Assembly: GCA_019245275.1 (NCBI GenBank)
Contig: JAFARW010000039.1
Coordinates: forward strand, 1 to 23,826
Source: Vulcanimicrobiota bacterium
GTDB lineage: Bacteria; Vulcanimicrobiota; Vulcanimicrobiia; Vulcanimicrobiales; Vulcanimicrobiaceae
Direction: 5' to 3'
Length of the DNA: 23,826 nt
The position numbers and the translations under genes were made by a program. The notes below the pieces were generated by a model that saw only the letters and a list, made by a program, of their open reading frames with translations, searched no databases and was not told where the DNA came from. Below, piece by piece: positions 14,423-22,272 of the stretch; within the stretch, counting starts at the first letter, position 1, and each line of letters starts with the position of its first letter.

Positions 14423-15789
14423 TGGCGGTGACGGAAGCCCCCGTAATCGATCGCATTCCTCCGCAAAATCTTGAAGCGGAGACGGCGTTGCTCGGCTCGC
14501 TGCTGGTCGATCGCGAGCTTGCCGGCGCTGTTGGCGACATCGTTAAACCCGACGATTTCTACGCGCCGGTTCACGAGACGATCTACCAAGCGATCATGCA
14601 CCTCTACGATCGTGGCGAACCGCTCGACAAGATCACCGTCTCGGAAGAACTGCAGCGCCGCGACATGCTCGAGCGCGTCGGTGGTCTTGCGTACTTGTCG
14701 TCGTTAATGGATACGGTTCAAACGGCTGCATCCGCAACGTACTATGCGAAGATCGTACGCGAAAAAGCGACTTTGCGTGGACTGATCCACGCGGGAACTG
14801 AGATCAGCCGCCTCGGCTTTGAAAGCGAAGCCGATGTTGATGGCGCGCTCGACCGCTGCGAGCAGCTAGTCTATGAAGTCGGCAGCCATCAACTGGGCGG
14901 CGAGTTCGTGCCGATCAAGGCGTTGATGAAGCCGGCGTTCGAGCAGATCGATCGTCTGTTTCACAAGCGTGGCGATCGAACCGGAGTGACGACCGGCTTC
15001 TCCGACATCGACCAAATGACGACCGGTCTGCATCCCGGAAACCTCGTCATCCTCGCAGCGCGTCCCGGCTTCGGCAAAACGTCGCTCGCGCTGAACATGG
15101 CGGTCGCGACGGCCAAAGAAGATGAGTTGCCGGTCGCATTCTTCTCGCTCGAGATGACAAACGACGAGATCGTTCAGCGGCTGATCTGCTCGGAAGCAAA
15201 CTTGAATTCGCTGAATATTCGCAAAGGCAATATCAAGAACAACGAGTGGTCGGTGATCTCGGAAGCGATGGGCCGCTTGAACGAGCTTCCCATGTATTTA
15301 GACGATCAAGCTTCGATCACGGTCTCGGAGATTCGCAGCCGCTGCCGGCGCTTGAAATCGCAGCACGCCGGCCTGGGGATAGTCTTCATCGATTATCTGC
15401 AATTGCTGCGCCCGGCGCCGAGCAATCGTGCCGTGAACCGCAACGAAGAGCTCTCGGAAATTTGCCGCGTGCTGAAAGCAACTGCAAAAGATCTGCAAGT
15501 TCCGATCGTCGCGCTCGCGCAACTGAATCGCGCACTAGAGGCGCGACAAGACAAACGTCCGATGCTTTCAGATTTGAGGGATTCCGGCGCTATAGAGCAA
15601 GAAGCCGATCTCGTTGCGTTCTTGTATCGCGATGGCGCCTACAATCCGGATGCGACCGAAGCGGATCTCACCGAATTGATTCTCGCTAAACAGCGCAACG
15701 GACCAACGGGTTTGATTAAACTGCGATTCCGCGCCGAAAACACCAAGTTCGTGCCGTACGGCGACGAATCGTACTACTCGCCAGCTTAG
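14422..15789 (+). CDS. dnaB: Replicative DNA helicase DnaB
   Basis: Hexameric 5'-3' helicase that unwinds DNA at the replication fork. The 455-aa product has the N-terminal helical domain (IPPQNLEAETALLGSLLVD, 12-30; about 1-115), the linker, and the RecA-like ATPase with Walker A RPGFGKT (214-220), Walker B IVFIDYLQLL (320-329), and the DnaB signature SDLRDSGAIEQEADLVAFLYR (383-403). No intein interrupts the Walker A or the B motif. The ATG overlaps the lonC stop (TGATG), so the two are translationally coupled. rplI-dnaB is the conserved order, with lonC as the extra gene. It converges on the carbonic-anhydrase-like gene with stops overlapping by four bases. Confidence 0.98.
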   Translation: MAVTEAPVIDRIPPQNLEAETALLGSLLVDRELAGAVGDIVKPDDFYAPVHETIYQAIMHLYDRGEPLDKITVSEELQRRDMLERVGGLAYLSSLMDTVQTAASATYYAKIVREKATLRGLIHAGTEISRLGFESEADVDGALDRCEQLVYEVGSHQLGGEFVPIKALMKPAFEQIDRLFHKRGDRTGVTTGFSDIDQMTTGLHPGNLVILAARPGFGKTSLALNMAVATAKEDELPVAFFSLEMTNDEIVQRLICSEANLNSLNIRKGNIKNNEWSVISEAMGRLNELPMYLDDQASITVSEIRSRCRRLKSQHAGLGIVFIDYLQLLRPAPSNRAVNRNEELSEICRVLKATAKDLQVPIVALAQLNRALEARQDKRPMLSDLRDSGAIEQEADLVAFLYRDGAYNPDATEADLTELILAKQRNGPTGLIKLRFRAENTKFVPYGDESYYSPA

Positions 15790-16313
15790 CGCTTTGATGC
15801 GCCAATATCTTCGTCGAGATAGCGGCGCGAAAGTTGAACATATTCCTTAGCGGAGATCTCAATCCAGTGCGCGGGTGCACCGTCGAGTTTCTTCTTGACG
15901 GTCGCTGGCGCGCCGGCCGCCATCACGGACGCCGGAATCTGCGAATTTTCGCCCACTACGCTGCCAGCCGCGATCAACGTTCGCTCTCCGATCCTGGCTC
16001 CGCCTAAGATCGTCGAGTTGCTGCCGATCAACGCAAAGTTCTCGATCAGGCAATCCTCCATTACGGCGGCATGACCGACCGTGACGTCGTCGCGGACGAT
16101 CGTTTGGCCGGTTTCGCTGACGTGCATGACGACGTTGTCCTGAATCGAACTGCGTGCGCCGATGCGAATCGGTCCATTATCAGCGCGCAGCACCGCTCCA
16201 AACCAAATGCTCGATTCGGGCCCGACCTCGACGTCGCCGATCAACGTCGCCGTCGGGGCGATGAAAGCCGACGGATCGACTTTGGGCCGCTTTCCACGAA
16301 ACTCGATGAGCAT
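15786..16313 (-). CDS. Gamma-carbonic-anhydrase-like hexapeptide protein with one metal-ligand His replaced
   Basis: Left-handed beta-helix protein of the gamma carbonic anhydrase/YrdA group, 175 aa, with repeated hexapeptides (IAPTATLIGDVEVG, IGARSSIQDNVVMH, IGERTLIAAGSVV). Family members bind a metal through three His. His64 (MHVSE) and His81 (VGHAAV) are present, but the third, in the usual GHxxxLHGC, is Glu86 here (GHAAVMEDC). Catalysis is therefore doubtful, or the metal site is altered. The start at 16313 is fixed by a GGAGG ribosome site 6 bases upstream and by family alignment; a more upstream start would add 18 unrelated residues. It is divergent from the 99-aa gene and convergent with dnaB (shared TTAG). 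Confidence 0.9.
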   Translation of the reverse strand: MLIEFRGKRPKVDPSAFIAPTATLIGDVEVGPESSIWFGAVLRADNGPIRIGARSSIQDNVVMHVSETGQTIVRDDVTVGHAAVMEDCLIENFALIGSNSTILGGARIGERTLIAAGSVVGENSQIPASVMAAGAPATVKKKLDGAPAHWIEISAKEYVQLSRRYLDEDIGASKR

Positions 16314-16319
16314 AGAATA

Positions 16320-16324
16320 CCTCC
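16320..16324 (-). promoter_or_regulatory. Ribosome binding site deciding the carbonic-anhydrase-like start
   Basis: GGAGG on the minus strand, 6 bases before the ATG at 16313. It lies inside the longer alternative reading frame, which argues that translation begins at 16313. Confidence 0.75.
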
Positions 16325-16399
16325 GGCGAAGGCGCACTTCGACATGCTCAGTGCAGGTTCGGTGCAACGGAATTTGGATAATGCAGGCGAGGTCCTCTC

Positions 16400-16699
16400 A
16401 TGAGCAAGCATCGCCACCAAACGCCGCTGAGGGGCGTCAAAGCGACTCCGCATCCAAAGCCGAACAATCCGAACTACGCCGCGATCAACTACGCGTATGC
16501 CGGTCGAACGGGACACGTTCATGAAGTCGTAACGATCAACGGGCAAGAGCTGGCGAAAGTTGGCTTCGACGATCGCAAGATCGTCTATTACCTGGTTGAA
16601 GATTTGGAACTCGACCAGGCAGCCAAACGCGGGACGTTTCACGATCGCGACCGCGAAGCGCAAATGAAAGGGAAAAACGATGCCGATCGTTCCGGTTGA
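16400..16699 (+). CDS. Small hypothetical protein
   Basis: Not recognised. The 99-aa product has a His/Lys/Pro-rich N-terminus (1-25), then a compact segment (about 37-75, HVHEVVTINGQELAKVGFDDRKIVYYLVEDLE) that looks like a small beta-rich domain, and a highly charged C-terminus. No signal peptide, membrane helix or Cys pair. A GCGAGG purine stretch lies about 8 bases before the ATG. Its last 20 bases overlap the start of the beta-propeller gene, so the two are probably co-expressed. Confidence 0.6.
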   Translation: MSKHRHQTPLRGVKATPHPKPNNPNYAAINYAYAGRTGHVHEVVTINGQELAKVGFDDRKIVYYLVEDLELDQAAKRGTFHDRDREAQMKGKNDADRSG

Positions 16700-17585
16700 T
16701 CAGCCGCAACATGTTCCTGTTATCGGGGGCTTCGATTATGTGACCGTCGACGCCGCGCACCGCCGCGTTTACGCGGCGCACGGCGGAAGCCGTTCGCTTT
16801 TGGTCGTGGATGCCGACAGCGGCAAGATTTTAGGGCAAGTACGCGTCGGGCCGATGGCCGGTGTCGCGGTGGATCCCGCCACCGGCCATGTCTTTACCGG
16901 CAACGGCACGTGGCGATCGGTATCCGAAGTCGATCCGGTGGCGCTCAAAGAATTGCGCAGCGTCGACGTGCCTGGCGACGTCGACGCGATCGCCTACGAT
17001 TCGCAATCCGGCCGCATCTTCGCCGACGAAGACGATGGAACGCATATCTACGTGATTGATGCAAGGTCGCTTAAACAGATCGGCTCGATTCATTTGCCGG
17101 GGCACAAACCTGAATATCTTGCGATCAATGCGAAAGCGCGCGAACTCTACCAAAACATCGACAACCTCTCCGAAGTCGCGGTCATCGATCTGAACACACT
17201 GAAAGTGAAGCGGATCATCAAGACGCCCGCGCTGCAGCATAACCATCCGTTGCAATACGATCCGGTCTTCGATCAGATTCTCGTCGGCGGTATCAACGGG
17301 AAGCTCGACGTGTACAGTTCGAGTGGCAAGCTGTTGCACGAACTAGATGTGCCGCAGCGGATCGACCAATGCGACGTCGATGCGCAGCACCATTTGCTAG
17401 CATGCGCCGGCAGCGGAAAAATCACGCTGATCAAAACCGACGCCACGGCTGCGCCGCAGATCGTCGGCCAGGTCGATGTTGCGCCCGGTATGCATACGCT
17501 TGCAATCGATCCGCAAACGGGTAATATCTGGGCGGTCTGGGCGACGCCGGACGGCGATTTCATCCAACGTTTTACGGTGCAGTAA
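16680..17585 (+). CDS. YVTN/NHL-like beta-propeller repeat protein
   Basis: The 301-aa product is made of repeated blades of about 40-45 residues with patterns such as VYAAHGGSRSLLVVDADSGKILGQVRVG, HVFTGNGTWRSVSEVD, RIFADEDDGTHIYVIDARSLKQIGSIHLPG and NIWAVWATPDG, typical of YVTN-type seven-bladed propellers. No signal peptide is apparent at the chosen ATG, which has AAAGGGA upstream; related proteins are often exported, so a cytoplasmic copy is mildly odd. The blades usually bind proteins or ligands rather than catalyse. It is second in a four-gene run (16400-18689). No specific partner can be assigned. Confidence 0.8.
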   Translation: MPIVPVDQPQHVPVIGGFDYVTVDAAHRRVYAAHGGSRSLLVVDADSGKILGQVRVGPMAGVAVDPATGHVFTGNGTWRSVSEVDPVALKELRSVDVPGDVDAIAYDSQSGRIFADEDDGTHIYVIDARSLKQIGSIHLPGHKPEYLAINAKARELYQNIDNLSEVAVIDLNTLKVKRIIKTPALQHNHPLQYDPVFDQILVGGINGKLDVYSSSGKLLHELDVPQRIDQCDVDAQHHLLACAGSGKITLIKTDATAAPQIVGQVDVAPGMHTLAIDPQTGNIWAVWATPDGDFIQRFTVQ

Positions 17586-17606
17586 CTCTGCAGAAAGAAG
17601 ACAGCA

Positions 17607-18263
17607 ATGCAGACAGTTGAGGTCCCGATTTATGAAAAAGCGACAGGCGAGTATTTGAACGCACGCCGGGCGCTTGGCGAAGAAGAGATACGACTGCGCG
17701 ATCAGATCGAGGCGGTCGCTGAGCAGCGACGCGCATTGCCGCGAGGCCCGTCAATTGACGATTATGAATTCACCGATGTTGCCTCGGGTAAGCCGGTGCG
17801 CCTCAGCGAGCTGTTCGGCAATACGAACTCCCTGATCGTGTACAACATGATGTTCGCGCCGGGGGACGACGCGCCGTGCCCGATGTGCACGATGTGGGTC
17901 GATGGCTACGACGGCGTCATGCGCCAACTGAGCGAGACCGCGACAATGGTTGTCGCTTCGCGCGCGCCGATCGAGAAGCTGCGGGCGCTGCGTGATTCGC
18001 GTGGCTGGAGCCGTTTGCGGCTCGTGTCTTCGGCGGAGGAATACGCTCGAACGATTGGTTCCGAGAATGAAGATGGCACGCAGAACCCGATCATGACCAT
18101 CTATTGCAGCGACGCCGATGGTTTGTCGCTCTGGTATCGCGTCAGCGCGGAGATGCAGGACGAACGAGAGCGCGGCATCGACTTGCTCAGTCCCGTCTGG
18201 AATTTGCTCGACCTGCTTCCCGAAGGTCGCGGCGATTGGTATCCCACGCCGGTTAAAGTCTAA
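17607..18263 (+). CDS. DUF899 thioredoxin-fold protein
   Basis: The 218-aa product matches the DUF899 family. It has a helical N-terminus (LNARRALGEEEIRLRDQIEAVAEQRRALPRG), an YEFTD...GKPVRLSELFG strand region, and then VYNMMFAPG...PCPMCTMWVDGYDG (78-103) with the CxxC pair C91/C94. The C-terminus has DLLPEGRGDWYP. The family has a thioredoxin-like fold; a redox role is inferred from the CxxC and not proven. The start ATG follows an AGAAAGAAG purine stretch. It lies 21 bases after the propeller gene and 3 bases before the membrane-protein gene, suggesting one transcript. Confidence 0.88.
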   Translation: MQTVEVPIYEKATGEYLNARRALGEEEIRLRDQIEAVAEQRRALPRGPSIDDYEFTDVASGKPVRLSELFGNTNSLIVYNMMFAPGDDAPCPMCTMWVDGYDGVMRQLSETATMVVASRAPIEKLRALRDSRGWSRLRLVSSAEEYARTIGSENEDGTQNPIMTIYCSDADGLSLWYRVSAEMQDERERGIDLLSPVWNLLDLLPEGRGDWYPTPVKV

Positions 18264-18266
18264 CGC

Positions 18267-18689
18267 ATGACGACGACGCCGATGCCGCAGTATCGCGTGT
18301 TGCGGGGCTTACTGCTCGTACTCGCGATTCTCGCCGGCATCGGCGGCCTCGTCGTCCTCTTTGATGCCAGAATTATCTTCTTAGCCGTGCCAACGCCCGC
18401 GGAGCCATTTGCACACTCGTTCATCGTGCTGCTGATCCAAGGTTTTGGCGCCGTGATAATAGGCATGGCGATTTTGCTGTACGCGGCGGCGCGAGATCCG
18501 GTTCGTTACATCTCGGTAATCGACGCCTTCATCGTCATTCTCGTGCTGCTCTCCGGGATCGACGTCTACGCGGCCGAGACGTTACACCTCGGCGGGATGT
18601 ATCCGGGGCATTTAATTTTGGGACGTGTCGCGTTTCGACTGATTTTAGCAATCGTATTGCTTTCGCTGCGCCCGAGGGCTGTACATTAG
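18267..18689 (+). CDS. Small four-helix membrane protein, unknown function
   Basis: Not recognised. The 140-aa product has four predicted membrane helices (about 12-34, 51-74, 81-99 and 115-134) joined by short loops, with a polar loop containing VPTPAEPFAH between helices 1 and 2. It starts 3 bases after the DUF899 stop. Its role is unknown; proximity to DUF899 and the propeller suggests a membrane-associated redox or stress function, but this is guesswork. Confidence 0.65.
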   Translation: MTTTPMPQYRVLRGLLLVLAILAGIGGLVVLFDARIIFLAVPTPAEPFAHSFIVLLIQGFGAVIIGMAILLYAAARDPVRYISVIDAFIVILVLLSGIDVYAAETLHLGGMYPGHLILGRVAFRLILAIVLLSLRPRAVH

Positions 18690-18748
18690 CGAAAAGGGCG
18701 ACGGCTGGACGCGTGGAACGGGGTCCGCCACTTCTACCGGGTCAGTGT

Positions 18749-18824
18749 GCCGACGTAGCTCAGTTGGTAGAGCAGTTGTTTCGTAAACAACAGGTCATCG
18801 GTTCGAGTCCGATCGTCGGCTCCA
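18749..18824 (+). tRNA. tRNA-Thr (anticodon CGT)
   Basis: The 76-base sequence folds as a complete cloverleaf. The 7-bp acceptor stem (GCCGACG with CGTCGGC), D arm, anticodon stem GTTGT/ACAAC, loop TTCGTAA with CGT at 18782-18784, 5-base variable loop, T arm with TTCGAGT and encoded CCA (18822-18824) are all present. CGT reads ACG, so the tRNA carries Thr. The PNPOx-like gene begins 4 bases after the CCA, and the tRNA itself lies 59 bases after the membrane-protein stop, so the transcript may be shared. Confidence 0.97.
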
Positions 18825-18828
18825 CTTA

Positions 18829-19464
18829 ATGCGAACGAAATTACGCAGGCATCCGGAACGCCGTGTGGCCGAGCGCGACGACATACTAGCGATTTTGAAC
18901 GAAGGACTCGTCGCGCACGTCGGCTTTATTGATGACGGTGTGCCGTTTGTTATCCCGACGATGTATGCACGCGACGGCAACGTGCTTTATCTGCATGGCG
19001 CTGCATCCGGCCGCTTGATGTCCGTAACGGGAAGCGCCGACCAGATCTGCGTGACGGTGACGCTGCTCGATGGAATCGTCCTCGCGCGTTCGGCGTTCAA
19101 CCACTCGATGAACTACCGCAGCGTGATCGTCTTGGGAAACCCACGACGCGTGACAGATGAAGAGGAGAAAAGGCGCGCTTTTACCGCCCTGATCGAGCAC
19201 GTCGTCCCAGGACGTGGCGAAGACACACGGGGTGCTTCGGCAACAGAGCTTGAGATAACGGGAATCATTGCGCTCGATCTGAGCGAATGCTCGGCAAAGC
19301 AGCGGACCGGACCGCCGAAAGACACGAAGGCCGACGAATCTTTGCAATATTGGGCCGGCGTTTTGCCGATCGAGATGACCTTCGGCCAGCCTTTACCTGA
19401 TGAGCGGGCTGTTGAAATCCCTGTACCGGATTACTTGCGCAAATACGATCGCAAGCGAACTTAG
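18829..19464 (+). CDS. Pyridoxamine 5'-phosphate oxidase-like FMN-binding protein
   Basis: The 211-aa product belongs to the PNPOx-like split-barrel group of flavin-binding proteins (NimA-related). It has RRHPERRVAERDDILAIL near the start, a barrel with HVGFIDDGVPFVIPTMYARDGNVLYLHGAASGRLM (30-64), and SMNYRSVIVLG (93-103). The substrate is unknown; relatives are suspected reductases. The start ATG lies 4 bases after the tRNA CCA, with no room for a ribosome site. Family alignment still supports this start, so translation is probably near-leaderless after tRNA 3' processing. It converges on the S15-type hydrolase with overlapping stops (TTAG at 19461-19464). Confidence 0.85.
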   Translation: MRTKLRRHPERRVAERDDILAILNEGLVAHVGFIDDGVPFVIPTMYARDGNVLYLHGAASGRLMSVTGSADQICVTVTLLDGIVLARSAFNHSMNYRSVIVLGNPRRVTDEEEKRRAFTALIEHVVPGRGEDTRGASATELEITGIIALDLSECSAKQRTGPPKDTKADESLQYWAGVLPIEMTFGQPLPDERAVEIPVPDYLRKYDRKRT

Positions 19465-21713
19465 CGCCAAACCGGGATCTCGACGTAGCTATCGGTTAAC
19501 CACTTCACGCGCAGCGGCACCTTGGCGTCGCGAATGTCTTCGCTGCTGACGTCCTTCCCTGTCCCGTAGTTGATCTCGGCGAATTGGTTCTTGTTGACAT
19601 TAAGCGTCAAGAGTAGTCGACTTCCAGGTTCCAGCTGACGGCTGACGAGGCGGCTGCGGTCGAATGAAATCGTTTCCACTTTTCCTGGATGCAGCAACCT
19701 GCGGGTCGTGATGTCGCGCGCGTAGCTTGCCCGGCCCGTGAAATACGAAAGCTCCATCAACCGGCGATCCGGCAAAATTTGGTAGAGCGCGAGACCGATA
19801 TCGAAATCGCGCTTGTTGATGATCGCCTTGATCCTTCCAGAGAAGAAGCCGTCGATCGAAATTGTTTTTCTGAACGGCGGCGTGACAAACGCATATCCGT
19901 TGCTAAGATCGGGCTTTTTTCCGAGAATCGGGAAAGGATAGGAGTCGTTGTTCGCGGTCTTGCGGTCCGCGAAATTGACCTGCTGCGGCAGAGCCCCGAC
20001 GCTCTGTGGCCGAGCGATCGACAGGGCGTAATAATGCGCGTACTTCCTTGCGGTCAGGTAAAACCGCCAGCGCCCATTCGCCATGCCGGCAATTGAAGCG
20101 GCGTGACGCCAAATGTTTGCGCCCATCACTTCGTAGTTGATGCGATCCTGCAACAGCGCCGGCTTCTTGGCTCCGCGCAGAATGTAGTCGAACCAGTCGA
20201 ATGTTAACTGCGGCGTGTCATATTGCGCGACCGGATCGATCGGATAACCCCGCAGCACGTCGTCCTTGTGTGCGCGTTGTGTTCCAAGGTGATCGTACGG
20301 TCCGATCACGAGATAGTGGCTCGCGCGCGGATTGTATCGATAATGATCTTTCAGGTAGTTCAGCGCCGAGCCTTGGCCGTCATCATAGTAGCCGGTAATG
20401 GTTAACACCGGAATGTTGATGTGCGCAAAATCTTCTCTGTACGGCACCATCGCCTGCCAGTACGAGTCAAATGAGGGATGCTGCAGCCACCGCAACAGCC
20501 AGGGGTTCGGCCTGCCGCTTAGTCGGGGGATATCGCGGTATGAGCGTCCACTCACCCACCATTTATTGTTGAGCGCGCGCAGCTCCGGATCCGCGTACGC
20601 AGCATCGTCCATATACTTGTTGTCGGTGACGTAATAGATCCATGCATAGTTGACAAAGAGAAAGACGTTGTTCTCGACCGGCAATCCGTTGCCGGGATTT
20701 TGCGCAGCGTACGGCACGATCGTTTTAAGAGCCGGCGGCGCATGCTTTGCCGCAGCCCATGGCGTGAAACCATCATAGCTTCCGCCGTACATCCCCACTC
20801 GGCCGTCGCTCCACGGCTGCTGCGTGATCCACTCAATCACGCTGTCGGCATCGCGCCCATCATCTTCATATGGAATCGTTGGTCCCGGACTGGCGCCTTT
20901 TCCGCGCGTGTATGCGACGACGCCGGCGTAACCTCGTGCCGCAGCGTATTCGCTGTACTGCACATCCGATGGCGGATCAGCGTAGATTGTGAAAGTGAAT
21001 GCAGCGGGCAGCTTGGCAGCCGATCCGCGCTTTCTGACGATGACGCTGGAAAGCAGCGTCCCATCCTTCGTTTTAATCACGGCATGGTCGTCAATAACGT
21101 AGCGGTGGTCGGCATCTTCGCGTACGAGTCGGCGAGCCGTATCGCTGGTCTCACTGTAAAGCGCATATGGTGCATACGCCACCGCTAGGGCGATTGCGTC
21201 TTGTGAATCGAGTGTGTTTTTCGATTTCAGCGCGTCAAGTGCGTTCAGCCAATCTCTCTGCGAACTGGCGTTGTGCGTTAAAGCGCGCCCCACGGTGACC
21301 GCGTCGAGGTCGCTCAACGTTACATATTGCGCCTGAAACGCTTGTGCGAATGCGTCCGCGATCGGAATGCCGTCATGTTGCTGACGGCGTTTTGCGTCCG
21401 CGTATAACTCGAAATCGGCGTCAAGAATATTCGTGTGCGCGACGTGCCGACCGGATTGCACCTGTCGCAGCGACGCGATACTGCTCAGCGCGGCGTCATA
21501 ATCTCCGGCGACGAGCTGCAGCCGGAAGAGCGTGTCAAGATATTGGACCTGGTCCGCCGTTTTATAGGTCGCTTCCGCGGCTTTCGCGATCGCCGGCAAC
21601 ATTCGGATCACGTCGGCTGGATTCGCGAGGGTTGCGCCGCTCAGCGTCGGCTGTTGCGGTGCTTGCGCAAACAGAATGACTGTCAGCGCAAGCAGCGCAA
21701 ATCGAGCCGTCAC
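19461..21713 (-). CDS. Exported S15/CocE-type alpha/beta-hydrolase
   Basis: Putative exported X-Pro dipeptidyl-peptidase/CocE-NonD family hydrolase, 750 aa from GTG 21713. It has a signal peptide (about 1-18), then a helical N-terminal region (about 30-190) with paired helices reminiscent of TPR-like repeats. An alpha/beta hydrolase core holds the nucleophile in GGSYDG (S312), GYYDDG (D444/445) and GPYDHLG (H475), and a C-terminal beta-rich domain ends the protein. Reading from ATG 21785 instead adds 24 basic residues and a 71-base overlap with the upstream gene, although that ATG has an AAAGG-like site. I chose the GTG because it gives a clean signal peptide and sits one base after the upstream stop. 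Substrate unknown. Confidence 0.85.
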   Translation of the reverse strand: MTARFALLALTVILFAQAPQQPTLSGATLANPADVIRMLPAIAKAAEATYKTADQVQYLDTLFRLQLVAGDYDAALSSIASLRQVQSGRHVAHTNILDADFELYADAKRRQQHDGIPIADAFAQAFQAQYVTLSDLDAVTVGRALTHNASSQRDWLNALDALKSKNTLDSQDAIALAVAYAPYALYSETSDTARRLVREDADHRYVIDDHAVIKTKDGTLLSSVIVRKRGSAAKLPAAFTFTIYADPPSDVQYSEYAAARGYAGVVAYTRGKGASPGPTIPYEDDGRDADSVIEWITQQPWSDGRVGMYGGSYDGFTPWAAAKHAPPALKTIVPYAAQNPGNGLPVENNVFLFVNYAWIYYVTDNKYMDDAAYADPELRALNNKWWVSGRSYRDIPRLSGRPNPWLLRWLQHPSFDSYWQAMVPYREDFAHINIPVLTITGYYDDGQGSALNYLKDHYRYNPRASHYLVIGPYDHLGTQRAHKDDVLRGYPIDPVAQYDTPQLTFDWFDYILRGAKKPALLQDRINYEVMGANIWRHAASIAGMANGRWRFYLTARKYAHYYALSIARPQSVGALPQQVNFADRKTANNDSYPFPILGKKPDLSNGYAFVTPPFRKTISIDGFFSGRIKAIINKRDFDIGLALYQILPDRRLMELSYFTGRASYARDITTRRLLHPGKVETISFDRSRLVSRQLEPGSRLLLTLNVNKNQFAEINYGTGKDVSSEDIRDAKVPLRVKWLTDSYVEIPVWR

Positions 21714-21714
21714 G

Positions 21715-22230
21715 CTATGGCGTGCGTACCGATGTTGACGTCTTGACCCAAGCCGGAAACGTTTGGCTCGGCTGGATAAAGACATCTTTGCCTTTCACCA
21801 TGTTATGCGCGAATAAGCCGAGCGGCCCCAGCGCGATCGTCGCGGCGATCGTCGCGGTTGACGCCTTCCCCTTCTCCGGATTTCCTTTAGAACGGCTTGC
21901 CTCGGTCAAAGGCACGGCGGTTCCATCCACGGCGCGGATACTCGTGAATTGAAGCGTTAGCTCGCCGGCGCTCTTGCCCTGAGCTTTGGTCACCTTTGCA
22001 ACGCGCCCGACGCCGCGCGCACCCTGCGCTATTACGACGCGAGTGCCTACAGTCACGGGCGCGGCGGCCTGAAATGTGACGCGTTGGCCCACACTTGCGC
22101 TTCCCGAATTAATGGGATTAATCAGATTTACGGTTACTTTTGCGCCCGCCGGGATCGAAACGGTGGCTGCTTGCGCGGGCAGAGCAGCCGCGAGAACAAA
22201 GGCGGCGATCGCTGTAGCATAAAGACGCAT
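21715..22230 (-). CDS. Exported protein, paralog of the first gene in the window
   Basis: The 171-aa product has a signal peptide (1-21, ending AQA) followed by ATVSIPAGAKVTVNLINPINSGSASVG, closely matching the motif in the protein at 75-659. A positively charged loop (SRSKGNPEKGKAS) and a short Ala/Gly/Leu hydrophobic stretch (about 125-142) follow, then a C-terminus without the second copy of the motif. Function unknown; probably in the envelope. The ATG has an AGAGGTG ribosome site. Its stop lies one base before the GTG chosen for the hydrolase, so the two are likely co-translated. Confidence 0.8.
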   Translation of the reverse strand: MRLYATAIAAFVLAAALPAQAATVSIPAGAKVTVNLINPINSGSASVGQRVTFQAAAPVTVGTRVVIAQGARGVGRVAKVTKAQGKSAGELTLQFTSIRAVDGTAVPLTEASRSKGNPEKGKASTATIAATIALGPLGLFAHNMVKGKDVFIQPSQTFPAWVKTSTSVRTP

Positions 22231-22248
22231 ATCTTAGCACCTCTTTCA

Positions 22249-22268
22249 TGGAGCGAGACTGGGCTCCA
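22249..22268 (-). other. Small hairpin upstream of the exported paralog
   Basis: TGGAGC (22249-22254) pairs with GCTCCA (22263-22268) around an 8-base loop. It is in the 42-base gap between the DUF5069 stop and the exported paralog, just before its ribosome site, with no T-run. It might affect translation or mRNA processing; it may equally be incidental. Confidence 0.25.
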
Positions 22269-22272
22269 AGCC

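Noticed and set aside
16313..16367. Longer N-terminus for the carbonic-anhydrase-like protein
   Set aside because: Family alignment starts at 16313, and a good GGAGG site lies inside the proposed extension.
18749..18900. tRNA-associated integration site
   Set aside because: No integrase, direct repeat of the tRNA 3' end, or foreign gene block lies nearby.
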